Shown: in pieces, positions 47,631-60,030 of the stretch
Position numbering within the stretch: position 1 is the first letter of the stretch
Layout: every line of letters starts with the position of its first letter
Program-made: the position numbers and the translations under genes
NCBI GenBank assembly: GCA_936450465.1
Contig: OW388292.1
Coordinates: forward strand, 23,528,652-23,592,651
Origin: Gibbula magus
Taxonomy: Eukaryota; Mollusca; Gastropoda; Trochida; Trochidae
Length of the DNA stretch: 64,000 nucleotides
Direction of reading: 5' to 3'
Notes under the pieces: generated by a model
Databases searched by the model: none
What the model was told of the DNA's origin: nothing
Seen by the model: only the letters and a program-made list of their open reading frames with translations

Positions 47631-49728
47631 GTCACACAGTTTATTTCAGGCTATTTTTTGAAAACAAAAAGGATATTTCGTTACTTACCTAAGCAATGTG
47701 ATAGGGCAGGATTGCATTGACTACTTTGTAGATGGACATCTTCATTGTTAGACTGATTAGCCTCGTTGTACGATTTTCAACAATATCATACGTTACAAGC
47801 AGTAGTTGGGACACATTAATAATGCCGTGTGTCTAATTAGTGATTTGCCAAATAAATTATGTACCCGTTTATTGTAAATGCAACATTGGACATGTACACC
47901 ATTTACTCATTTAACCGTTCATGATATGGTGAACTCGTGTTTCTGATACTTAAATTTAATTAACTCATAGACGAGACAGAAAATTAGGTATTGGGGACTA
48001 TCATATCCCTAAGTTACGAACACATGACCAATGTTGTTTTGATGCGGTATCCACCGACTGAAGGAGTAAGCATATAATGTTGTTTTCCAGTAAACATTTC
48101 TTAAGTTTTCTACTTATACATGTGTTTCAAAGACATAAATGATTCCCGAACAAGATCTAGAGTTGTTTAAGGTGAGCGACTGAACTGACCGTGAGTAGCT
48201 GTTTGATCATGAACCCCTGGCGTTGATATTTACATTAGAAATGTGTTGTTAATGTTTGACATAAATTTTGGAAGCGAGATCAGAAGAAGGCCCATGTCCG
48301 ATTTGAGAGCTTGAAGGTTCATCAAAAAGCAGTTTGCGCCATTGATTGCAAAATGATGGTGCAAGGCATAACTTGTATACATCGGTCGTTAATGTTATCG
48401 CATATGTTGGCTGTGTCCCCATATAGTTCGTGTCTTGCAACACACTTTCTATAATACCCTCACTTATATTGAGTTTGAGGCTGCGGACAATGCATTCCCG
48501 AGCAATACTTTCTTTTGTCCTAAATGGTTATCTTTAAGCAATACAGAAATAATAAAACGCTATACAATTACAGGTATATGGATATGAACTGCATTTTTTT
48601 AATCTCTGAAGTATATTGCGAATCATATCAGTAGACAACATAATGCGGCATGACTTTAGTACTCAAGAAGACAAGATCCTAAAGTATTAGCCACATCATA
48701 TTGCTAAATATGCTGTGCTACATCACGGCATGGCTATAATAACATTAACATTAACGTTTGGAACAAATTCGTTTGAAGAACTTAATCTTAATATGTTAAA
48801 ACTATTGAAAATTAATACATCGTCTGTGAGTGATGTAATGAGCTTAAAATGCTCTTGGTGTAAGCAAGCAAAATTAAAAGCACTTTGAAATTCAAATGTT
48901 ATACATGTATAGCATGATATATCTGTCATTTTATTAACTAAATTCCATAGTTCTGGAAATCGTACCTACAATGTACCATGATACACGCACAGCTCGAAAC
49001 TAGAGAAGCAGGAGTGAGCTATTGTTAAGCTATTGCAAAATACGATTTAAATCTCAGTTGAAAATGTTTCACTAAAAGTGAATTTAATCAAAGCGGATAT
49101 ATGGCAATACAAATGTGGAAATTGATTCTTCATTTCATTAATCATTCAAAATAATTCCTCGTCATTGATGTGAAGCCAAGAAAGTGTGATGATTTCATTG
49201 GTATTGATGCATATTAATTGGTAAAAATAAAATCATTTAATCTGCTCGTTACAAAATTAATCTTTAAATTCACTAATATGATGTAAATAAGTATCATAAC
49301 ATTACTAAAAAAATGTTTGACAAAAGTCAAATTTGTGAAACTTTGACGCCTAAATTAGTTCAGAATCTTTAGGCCATGTGCTTCACTTGTTTGTATGTAA
49401 ACCATGCCATCTATTACTAAAAAGTCAATCACTACTTGATAGGATCTCCATCATTTATTTCAATTATTTCAGAACTTGTTTAAACAATAATGGCAAAGAT
49501 GTAGTTGAAGTAAGTTAACCATATTAACAAAAGAGCAAGAATATTTCTTCCTTCTGACAAAATCACTATGTTCTTTTAATCCTGTTGACATCATTGTCAA
49601 TATGAAGACACCACAAACATGTTTATTATTGTTGTTAGGTTCAACAAATCGTTGAAAGTAAAATGTCTGTCCACGTTTATTATACTTTCTTCTTATAACA
49701 TTTACACTTTGACCTTAACAGTATAATG
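47631..49728. other. No recognisable gene
   Basis: AT-rich DNA; frames are background length. No element boundary seen before the foldback element. Confidence 0.45.
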
Positions 49729-51000
49729 TATATGTATCATCCCAACTGCGGATCCGTCCCATCTTAAGATGGGACGCGTCCCAACTTGGGATTCCAAGTT
49801 GGGATGTCCCATCTTAAGATTGGACGGGGTGTAATGAAATATGCAAGTAATAGTTTTATTTAAATATGAAGTTTGGTAATAACGTGTATTTATAGATCAT
49901 TTAGGTATAAACTTTAAGAACCTACAATGAAAATTCACTTTGATGTTTATTTACTTGACTTATTGACTAGGATTCATCTGTCCTCATCGGGGAGTCAATG
50001 AATATATCATACGTTGATCAAAACAATGATTTAAACACAAATTAATTGGAGAAATAAATACAGTTTGCAAACAACTTTATCAAAATTTAAATGCCATCGC
50101 TATTTAAATATTTCACAGTCGTTATATTTATGATGAATGGAGTGAAACGGGGAAAACTCAAATCAAATCACATATACGATTTATTGTTCCACAGTTATTC
50201 ATTTTAAGATACAGACTGATTTAAAAACAATTATATTTTTAATACATATATCTTGTTCATACTATTTAGACATAAAAAAGGGTATTGTTATCTAAAGATT
50301 ATAAGTGGTTGTATCTGTGATATAACGATCTAAGTTATGGTAACGGGGTATGGCAGGTACAATGTTTCAACCTCAAAGTAATCATTTTAGGCATTTTTTG
50401 TTACTCTTAAAAACGTTATTGTTAGTTACTTTGGATATATCACGATTCAATTTGACATACCTGTTATTGACGAACGAAAATCCTTGTGAGTCCTTTACAA
50501 CAATGCATGTATAATCCAACAACCTGCACCGAACACTGAATATGTAAATGTGACAGCCTGATGTCAAAGAGAACTGACCATCCTGAAGATGTGTGACACT
50601 GCGTCCTTCATAAGCCCAAGTAATCAGTTATGAATTGACACCAATTAGGCCACGCTCACTGGTGTGAGGGTAAAACAACATAGAGAGTGTATATTGTCTA
50701 AACGCTGCAACGTTACCTTGTTTGTTTAATCTTATCTAGTTACTTGATTGATTGAATAAAAGAATACACGTGTGATTGATTTAAAACTAGCAACTCTTAC
50801 ATCTTATTTGATTGATATAAAGAGCTAGCCTATCCAAATGTAAATTGTTCAGCATAACTAACAAACTTAAAACTATTTGAGTTATGCCAAAGAAATATGT
50901 TCCCAAGTTCGATATACATATTAAATTATAAACTATTAACTGTATATTTCTGACTAAACATTCAGTATAGCGGTATTAGAGCCATTGTGTCCCGTGTCTC
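49729..51000 (+). repeat. Left unique inverted end of the foldback element
   Basis: Pairs with 57113-58436. It contains nested palindromes at the tip. Its inner part (about 50985-51100) already resembles a degenerate satellite unit (TATTCTTATACTATAAG, ACACTTTCAAAACGTG). Confidence 0.85.
49756..49825. repeat. Terminal palindrome cluster, left
   Basis: A perfect 20-bp palindrome GTCCCATCTTAAGATGGGAC (49756-49775), a near-perfect palindrome around CCCAACTTGGGATTCCAAG (49780-49803), and an imperfect third (49806-49825). They could be binding sites for a trans-acting transposase; that is inference. Confidence 0.9.
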
Positions 51001-51099
51001 ATTAAATAGTAAAACTAACATTTTGATATACAATAATAATATTCTTATACTATAAGTAATTAACTAACTGCAATAAATACTGTATAACACTTTCAAAAC

Positions 51100-53134
51100 G
51101 TGTCATTGTAAGTGTTATTGACCCCCTCACTCTCAGAAATGGCCGTCCCAACTTGGAATTTCTATGAGTTTTTCATCATATCTCATTAAATATGTAAAAT
51201 GATTTTTTTTAATTAAAGACTAATATTCTCATGCTATAAGATGTTAATATTCCATTTGTAAATAATTAATGACACTTTCTAAACATGTCATTGTAAGTGT
51301 TATTGACCCCCTCACTCTCAGGAATGGCCGTCCCAACTTGGAATTTCTATCAGTTTTTCATCATATCTCATTAACTATGCAAAATGATTTTTTTTAATTA
51401 AAGACTAATATTCTCATGCTATAAGATGTTATTATTCCTGTAATAAATAATTAATGATACTTTCAAAACATGTCATTGTAAGTGTTATTGACCCCCTCAC
51501 TATCAGGAATGGCCGTCCCAACTTGGAATTTCTATCAGTTTTTCATCATATCTCATTAAATATGTAAAATGATTTTTTTTAATTAAAGACTAATATTCTC
51601 ATGCTATAAGATGTTAATATTCCATTTGTAAATAATTAATGACACTTTCTAAACATGTCATTGTAAGTGTTATTGACCCCGTCACTCTCAGAAATGGCGG
51701 TCCCAACTTGGAATTTCTATCAGTTTTTCATCATATCTCATTAACGATGCAAAATGATTTTTTTAAATTAAAGACTAATATTCTCATGCTATAAGATGTT
51801 ATTATTCCTGTAATAAATAATTAATGATACTTTCAAAACATGTCATTGTAAGTGTTATTGACCCCCTCACTCTCAGAAATGGCCGTCCCAACTTGGAATT
51901 TCTATGAGTTTTTCATCATATCTCATTAAATATGCAAAATTATTTTTTTTAATTAAAGACTTATATTCTCATGCTATAAGATGTTATTATTCCTGTAATA
52001 AATAATTAATGACGCTTTCAAAACATGTCATTGTAAGTGTTATTGACCCCCTCACTCTCAGAAATGGCCGTCCCAACTTGGAATTTCTATCAGTTTTTCA
52101 TCATATCTCATTAAATATGCAAAATGATTTTTTTTAATTGAAGACTAATATTCTCATGCTATCAGATGTTATTATTCCTGTAATAAATAATTAATGACAC
52201 TTTCAAAACATGTCATTGTAAGTGTTATTGACCCCCTCACTCTCAGGAATGGCCGTCCCAACTTGGAATTTCTATGAGTTTTTCATCATATCTCATTAAA
52301 TATGCAAAATGATTTTTTTTAATTAAAGACTAATATTCTCATGCTATAAGATGTTATTATTCCTGTAATAAATAATGTATGATACTTTCAAAACATGTCA
52401 TTGTAAGTGTTATTGACCCCCTCACTCTCAGAAATGGCCGTCCCAACTTGGAATTTCTATCAGTTTTTCATCATATCTCATTAACTATGCAAAATGATTT
52501 TTTTTAATTAAAGACTAATATTCTCATGCTATAAGATGTTATTATTCCTGTAATAAATAATTAATGACACTTTAAAAACATGTCATTGTAATTGTTATTG
52601 ACCCCCTCACTCTCAGGAATGGCCGTCCCAACTTGGAATTTCTATCAGTTTTTCATCAAATCTCATTAACTATGCAAAATGATTTTTTTTAATTAAAGAC
52701 TAATATTCTCATGCTATAAGATGTTATTATTCCTGTAATAAATAATTAATGACACTTTCAAAACATGTCATTGTAAGTGTTATTGACCTCCTCACTCTCA
52801 GAAATGGCCGTCCCAACTTGGAATTTCTATCAGTTTTTCATCATATCTCATTAAATATGCAAAATGATTTTTTTTAATTGAAGACTAATATTCTCATGCT
52901 ATCAGATGTTATTATTCCTGTAATAAATAATTAATGACACTTTCAAAACATGTCATTGTAAGTGTTATTGACCCCCTCACTCTCAGACATGGCCGTCCCA
53001 ACTTGGAATTTCTATCAGTTTTTCATCATATCTCATTAAATATGCAAAATGATTTTTTTAATTAAAGACTAATATTCTCATGCTATAAGATGTTATTATT
53101 CCTTTTGTAAATAATTAATGACACTTTCAAAACT
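51100..53134 (+). repeat. 185-bp satellite array, 11 forward units
   Basis: The landmark TATTGACCCC recurs with its A at 51121, 51306, 51491, 51676, 51861, 52046, 52231, 52416, 52601, 52786 and 52971, exactly 185 bp apart each time. Units include GGCCGTCCCAACTTGGAATT and TTTTTCATCATATCTCATTA. They differ by few substitutions; an early pair carries a variant ATTCCATTTGTAAATAATTA. Confidence 0.97.
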
Positions 53135-56100
53135 GAAAACTGATGAAAAACTGATAGAAATTCCAAGTTGGGACGGCCATTTCTGAGAGTGAGGGGTCAA
53201 TAACACTCATAAAGAGACGTTGTGAAAGTGTCATTAAGTATTTATAACAGTTATAGGAAAGTCATATAGTATAAGAATATTAGTCTTTAATTTTTAAAAA
53301 AAATAGTTTGCATATTAAATGAAATATGGGGGAAAACTGTCAGAAATTCCAAGTTGGGACGGCCATTTCTGAGAGTGAAGGGGTCAATAACACTCATAAT
53401 GAGACGTTGTGAAAGTGTCATTAAGTATTTATAACAGTTATAGGAAAGTCATATAGTATGAGAACATTAGTCTTGAATTTAAAAAAAAATAGTTTGCATA
53501 TGTAATGAAATATGGGGGAAAACTGTCAGAAATTCCAAGTTGGGACGGCCATTTCTGAGAGTGAAGGGGTCTATAAACCTCATAATGAGACGTTGTGAAA
53601 GTGTCATTAAGTATTTATAACAGTTATAGGAAAGTCATATAGTATGAGAATATTAGTCTTTAATTAAAAAAAAATCATTTTGCATATTTAATGAGATATG
53701 ATGAAAAACTGATAGAAATTCCAAGTTGGGACGGCCATTTCTGAGAGTGAGGGGTCAATAACACTCATAATGAGACGTTGTGAAAGTGTCATTAAGTATT
53801 TATAACAGTTATAGGAAAGTCATATAGTATGAGAATATTAGTCTTTAATTAAAAAAAAAATCATTTTGCATATTTAATGAGATATGATGAAAAACTGATA
53901 GAAATTCCAAGTTGGGACGGCCATTTCTGAGAGTGAGGGGTCAATAACACTCATAATGAGACGTTGTGAAAGTGTCATTAAGTATTTATAACAGTTATAG
54001 GAAAGTCATATAGTATGAGAATATTAGTCTTTAATTAAAAAATATCATTTTGCATATTTAATGAGATATGATGAAAAACTGATAGAAATTCCAAGTTGGG
54101 ACGGCCATTTCTGAGAGTGAGGGGTCAATAACACTCATAATGAGACGTTGTGAAAGTGCCATTAAGTATTTATAACAGTTATAGAAATTCATATAGTTTG
54201 AGAATATTAGTCTTTAATTAAAAAAAAATCATTTTGCATATTTAATGAGATATGATGAAAAACTGATAGAAATTCCAAGTTGGGACGGCCATTTCTGAGA
54301 GTGAGGGGTCAATAACACTCATAATGAGACGTTGTGAAAGTGTCATTAAGTATTTATAACAGTTATAGGAAAGTCATATAGTATGAGAATATTAGTCTTT
54401 AATTAAAAAAAAATCATTTTGCATATTTAATGAGATATGATGAAAAACTGATAGAAATTCCAAGTTTGGACGGCCATTTCTGAGAGTGAGGGGTCAATAA
54501 CACTCATAATGAGACGTTGTGAAAGTGTCATTAAGTATTTATAACAGTTATAGGAAAGTCATATAGTATGAGAATATTAGTCTTTAATTAAAAAATATCA
54601 TTTTGCATATTTAATGAGATATGATGAAAAACTGTCAGAAATTCCAAGTTGGGACGGCCATTTCTGAGAGTGAGGGGTCAATAACACTCATAATGAGACG
54701 TTGTGAAAGTGTCATTAAGTATTTATAACAGTTATAAGAAAGGCATATAGTATGAGAATATTAGTCTTTAATTAAAAAATATCATTTTGCATATTTAATG
54801 AGATATGATGAAAAACTGATAGAAATTCCAAGTTGGGAAGGCCATTTCTGAGAGTGAGGGGTCAATAACACTCATAATGAGACGTTATGAATGTGTCATT
54901 AAATATTTATAACAGTTATAGGAAAGTCATATAGTATGAGAATATTAGTCTTTAATTAAAAAATATCATTTTGCATATTTAATGAGATATGATGAAAAAC
55001 TGTCAGAAATTCCAAGTTGGGACGGCCATTTCTGAGAGTGAGGGGTCAATAACACTCATAATGAGACGTTGTGAAAGTGTCATTAAGTATTTATAACAGT
55101 TATAGGAAAGTCATATAGTATGAGAACATTAGTCTTGAATTTAAAAAAAAATAGTTTGCATATGTAATGAAATATGGGGGAAAATTATCAGAAATTCCAA
55201 GTTGGGACGGCCATTTCTGAGTGTGAAGGGGTCAATAACACTCATAATGAGACGTTGTGAAAGTGTCATTAAGTATTTATAACAGTTATAGGAAAGTCAT
55301 ATAGTATGAGAACATTAGTCTTGAATTTAAATAAAAATAGTTTGCATATGTAATGAAATATGGGGGAAAACTGTCAGAAATTCCAAGTTGGGACGGCCAT
55401 TTCTGATAGTGAAGGGGTCAATAAACCTCATAATGAGACGTTGTGAAAGTGTCATTAAGTATTTATAACAGTTATAGGAAAGTCATATAGTATGAGAATA
55501 TTAGTCTTTAATTAAAAAAAAATCATTTTGCATATTTAATGAGATATGATGAAAAACTGATAGAAATTCCAAGTTGGGACGGCCATTTCTGAGAGTGAGG
55601 GGCCAATAACACTCATAATGAGACGTTGTGAAAGTGTCATTAAGTATTTATAACAGTTATAGAAATTCATATAGTTTGAGAATATTAGTCTTTAATTAAA
55701 ACAAAATCATTTTGCATATTTAATGAGATATGATGAAAAACTGTCAGAAATTCCAAGTTGGGACGGCCATTTCTGAGAGTGAGGGGTCAATAACACTCAT
55801 AATGAGACGTTGTGAATGTGTCATTAAGTATTTATAACAGTTATAAGAAAGGCATATAGTATGAGAATATTAGTCTTTAATTAAAAAATATCATTTTGCA
55901 TATTTAATGAGATATGATGAAAAACTGATAGAAATTCCAAGTTGGGAAGGCCATTTCTGAGAGTGAGGGGTCAATAACACTCATAATGAGACGTTATGAA
56001 TGTGTCATTAAGTATTTATAACAGTTATAAGAAAGGCATATAGTATGAGAACATTAGTCTTTAATTTAAAAATATCATTTTGCATATTTAATGAGATATG

Positions 56101-57112
56101 ATGAAAAACTGATAGAAATTCCAAGTTGGGAAGGCCATTTCTGAGAGTGAGGGGTCAATAACAATCATAATAAGACGTTGTGAAAGTGTCCTTAAGTATT
56201 TATAACAGTTATAAGAAAGGCATATAGTATGAGAACATTAGTCTTTAATTTAAAAAAAAGATAGTTTGCATATTAAATGAAATATGGGGGAAAACTGTCA
56301 GAAATTCCAAGTTGGGACGGCCATTTCTGAGAGTGAGGGGTCAATAACACTCATAGTGAGACATTGTGAAAGTGTCATCAAGTATTTATAACAGTTATAG
56401 AAATTCATATAGTTTAAGAATATTAGTCTTTAATTAAAAAAAATACTTTTGCATATTTAATGAGATATGATGAAAAACTGATAGAAATTCCAAGTTGGAA
56501 CGGCCATTTCTGAGAGTGAGGGGTCAATAACACTCATAATGAGACGTTGTGAAAATGTCATTAAGTATTTATAACAGTTATAGGAAAGTCATATAGTATG
56601 AGAACATTAGTCTTTAATTTCAAAAAAATAATTTGCATATTTAATGAAATATGGGGGGAAATTATCATAATTTTCCAAGTTGGGACGGCCATTTCTGAGA
56701 GTGAGGGGTCAATAACACTCATAATGAGACGTTGTGAAAGTGTCATTAAGTATTTATTACAGTTATAGGAAAGTCATATAGTATGAGAATATTAGTCTTT
56801 AATTTTAAAAAAAATAGTTTGCGTATTTAATGAAATATGGGGGAAAATTATCAGAAATTCCAAGTTGGCACGGCCATTTCTGAGAGTGAGGGGTCAATAA
56901 CACTCATAATGAGACGTATTGAAAGTGTCCTTAAGTATTTATAACAGTTATAGGAAAGTCATATTGTATGAGAACATTAGTCTTTAATTTTTAAAAAATA
57001 GTTTGCATATTTAAGGAAATATGGGGGGGAAACTGATAGAATGTCCAAGTTGGGACGGCCATTCCTGAGAGTGAGGGGTCAATAATACTTATAATGAGAC
57101 GTTTTGAAAGTG
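53135..57112 (-). repeat. 185-bp satellite array, 22 inverted units
   Basis: The same unit in reverse orientation, marked by GGACGGCCATTTCTGAGAGT, from 53171 to about 57053, mean spacing close to 185 bp. It differs consistently from the forward array in one segment (AAGTATTTATAACAGTTATA and ACACTCATAATGAGACGTTG) and is more variable internally, with AAGGCC and GGGGGAAAA variants. Confidence 0.97.
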
Positions 57113-58436
57113 TCATACAATGTACATTAGTTTCTACATTTATTGGAATAATTCATGGTATACAAATATTTCTTATATATCCAAAAATTAGTGCGTATTT
57201 TCATAAGTTATATTTAATACAGGTTTATTAAATTGACTCAATTTAAGTTTCTTTAATACATATACTACTGTTCAACGATATACAGTTCGTAGATTATAAT
57301 TTAATATTAAACTTATGAACTCAAATAGATTTACCGGTAAGTTTGTCAGTTATGCTTAACATTGTCTATTTGGATAGGTTAACCTCGTCAGTCAAATATC
57401 AGTCAAATGCAAAATGTAAGAGTGGGTAGTTTTAAATCAATAACGCGTGCATTTTTTATTCAATAGACCAAGTAATTAGCTAAGATTAAACCAACAAGTT
57501 TACATTGCGTTTAGACAACATACACTTTATATGTTGTTTTAACCACACACCAATGAGCGTGGCCTAATTCAGGTCCATTTATAACTGATTACTTGGGCTC
57601 ATGAAGGACTCAGTGTCACCAATCTTCAGGGTGGTCAAATTCTCTTTGACATCAAGCTGTCACATTTACATAATCATAGTGATCGGTGCAGGTTGTTGGA
57701 TCACACGTGGATTTACTTACTTGCAGGGATTTTTCGTTTGTCAATAACAGGTATGTTAAATTGATTCGGGATATATACAAAGTAACTAACATTTGAAAAG
57801 ATGCCGTATACACTTCCGATTTAAAGACTATCAAAAAGTATTTGCAACTTAAAATGAATTACTTTGAGGGGAAAACATCGCACAGTATTTGCCATTTGAG
57901 TTTACCCCGTTACAATAATGTATATCATTATATCATAAATATATCGACTGTAAAACCTATAAATTACCATTCTCTTTTTTATATGGATTCAGAATCATTT
58001 TCCTGCTTTTCCATCCATTTAGATAGTTTCATTATAAATATAATGGCTGTGACATAATTAAATACGGATGCCATTTTACATCTTGATATAGTTGTTTGTA
58101 AATTGTATTTATTTATGCAATTGATTTGTGTTTATATCATTTTTATGACCAATGTATGATATGTTTATGACTCAATGAGGAGAACAGTTGAATCCTAGTC
58201 AATAAGTCAAGTAAATAAACACCAAATTGAATTTTCATTGTAGGTAATTAAAGTTTATACCGAAATGATCTGTATAACACGTTATTACCAAATTTCACAT
58301 ATAAATAAACATATTATTTGCATATTTTAATACACCCCATCCCATCTTAAGATGGGTCGTCCCAACTTGGAATTCCAAGTTGGGACGCGTCCCATCTTAA
58401 GATGGGACGGTATCCCAAGTTGGGATGATACATATA
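57113..58436 (-). repeat. Right unique inverted end of the foldback element
   Basis: Inverted counterpart of 49729-51000 with moderate divergence. The match includes AACTGATTACTTGGGCTCAT at 57580, the complement of sequence near 50610. Confidence 0.85.
58341..58408. repeat. Terminal palindrome cluster, right
   Basis: CCCATCTTAAGATGGG (58341-58356), a perfect 28-bp palindrome at 58359-58386 centred on GGAATTCC, and GTCCCATCTTAAGATGGGAC (58389-58408). The central one is two inverted copies of the GTCCCAACTTGGAATT word found in every satellite unit. Confidence 0.93.
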
Positions 58437-58814
58437 TACCAATCGTTCATTAATGAATAGTAAAACTAATTCTATTCAGTTGAGCAATCGTTGTCATTTT
58501 ACCATTGTCTGTCAATTTGATAACGATAATCACTACACTAAGCTTGTGTAACAGAGACGAACTAACCTAATTAGACAAAGGGTAATTATGAAATCATATT
58601 TCAGGAGACAGTTTACTTTGATAGGCATTCTAGACGCTGATACGATGAAGGAGAACATACTCTTTAGTGCACAGATGCGACGTTTACTAGTTCCATTATC
58701 AGAAGTAAGGAGAGAGTCGTTAAAGTTTCACATCATAGAGATAGTATGTTTGTGAGGTGAAAGTCATCTTTCAGATTCCCTTGTTGCATTATTAAGGTGT
58801 ATTACAATATTCAG
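58437..58814. other. No recognisable gene
   Basis: Short AT-rich spacer between the foldback element and the LINE tail. Confidence 0.5.
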
Positions 58815-59535
58815 ACAGACATATTTTATTCAGTAATGTGGGCCATATGGCCTATGTTACAATGTAATTGTAAATTGAGTCACGTGGTTCTACATTTAAA
58901 CAACTTCCACAAATATACAAAAGATAATTTTATAACATTTTCATTTTGACAGTTAAGAATGTTCGGCAGAGAAATATTGCCACTATACACATTCTGCAAT
59001 TGTTTCATATAATGCGCTCGTAAAATACGATAATGATCACAAGTAACGAAAACATGTTGTTCATTTTCAATGCACCCTTGATTACAATATTTACATACCC
59101 TCTGTTGAACATCTAATGGATTTTTACGTAAAAACTTTTGCCTTTTGCTTCATTATATTCGAGGCTGTTTTCAATGCAGGAATAATGTCTAAATTTGGCC
59201 AATGTTCGATTTTTCTGTATCTTGAGATTTTCACACTTAGTGTCGAACCATGGAGGCTGAGAACGAATTTTGGATTTTCCAGTTGATATTTTTCCTGTGT
59301 TTGATGCACAAAAAGGTATCATGTCCGTTAACTTCGTAAAAGCTAAATTCACATCGATCTCCAATGCGGATATAAATTGGTCAACAATATTGTTAAAGCT
59401 GTCTTGTGCCATCAGATATTCCAGCTGGGCCTTGTTCTCGCTCAGTTGTCGAATTCGAGGTAAAAGATTACAATATTCAGCTGTATGTATTGATTCTCAT
59501 TTACCATTTAAAATCTCGATGGAGATAAATTAGAT
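58815..59535 (-). pseudogene. LINE ORF2 relic with the polymerase deleted
   Basis: From about 59490 the minus strand reads HTAEYCNLLPRIRQLSENKA, MAQDSFNNIVDQFISALEID and SQPPWFDTKCENLKIQKNRT, LAKFRHYSCIENSLEYNEAK: the linker between endonuclease and reverse transcriptase in many LINEs (WFDxxCxxL motif). Directly after it, in another frame, comes LDVQQRVCKYCNQGCIENEQ then HVFVTCDHYRILRAHYMKQL, the C-terminal zinc-finger-like region, ending KLFKCRTT with a stop at 58882-58880. A short 3' tail follows (AGGCCATATGGCCCACATT, AATAAAATATGTCTG). The whole polymerase between the two parts is missing. A stop near 59498 and the frame change confirm decay. Confidence 0.8.
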
Positions 59536-59544
59536 TCGCCCTGG

Positions 59545-60030
59545 ATGAATTTTTTATCCCACCTGTATGTTATACCGTGGGATATAGTCGTCGCCCAGTC
59601 CGTCTGTCTATCTGTCCGTCCGTCCGTCCGTCTGTCCGTCCGTCCGTAATCATTTCGTTTCCGGAGCAGAACTCGAAAACCGTTCTAAAATCTTTCTAAA
59701 ACTTTGCATGTGTATTACCCAATAACTGAAGTGGTGCCTTTTGATATTTTCAGATATCTGAAATTTTAATTTCTTTTCGTTTCCATAGAAACGCGTTGAA
59801 TTTGGACTTTGTTCAGAGACAGGTTTGTTTCCGGAGTACAACTCCGAAACTCTTCATCATATCTTCCTGAAACTTTGCATGTGTATTACCCACTAACTGA
59901 AGTGGTGCCTTTTCATAGTTTCATATTTTTAATATTTTTCGTTTCCATGGAAACGTGATTGATTTGGACTTCTGGAGCAGAAATCCAAAGCTCTTAACTT
60001 ACCTGAAGCATATGCAATACCCACTAACTG
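59545..60030 (+). repeat. GTCC microsatellite and minisatellite block
   Basis: CCCACCTGTATGTTATACCG and GTGGGATATAGTCGTCGCCC lead into a (GTCC)n-rich run (59600-59645) and then about 170-bp units sharing ACTTTGCATGTGTATTACCC, ACTGAAGTGGTGCCTTTT, TTTCGTTTCCATGGAAACG and TTTCCGGAG. Related in core to 31781-32406. Confidence 0.85.

Larger units (their letters stand above)
49729..58436. mobile_element. 8.7-kb foldback element with satellite-bearing arms
   Basis: The two ends are inverted copies: TATATGTATCATCCCAACT at 49729 mirrors AGTTGGGATGATACATATA at 58418, and the match continues inward for about 1.3 kb (for example AGGCCACGCTCA at 50648 against TGAGCGTGGCCTA at 57554; ACTTGACTTATTGACTAGGA at 49951 against TCCTAGTCAATAAGTCAAGT at 58192). 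Inside, 11 forward and then 22 inverted copies of a 185-bp satellite extend the symmetry to a centre near 53134. The arms are unequal (3.4 and 5.3 kb). No transposase frame is present. The layout is that of foldback transposons, which carry long inverted ends built of tandem repeats. Target duplications are not clear. Confidence 0.85.

Noticed and set aside
51100..57112. Regular repeats that could be mistaken for a CRISPR array
   Set aside because: The whole 185-bp unit is repeated, with no unique spacers, no cas genes and a eukaryotic context; it is satellite DNA.
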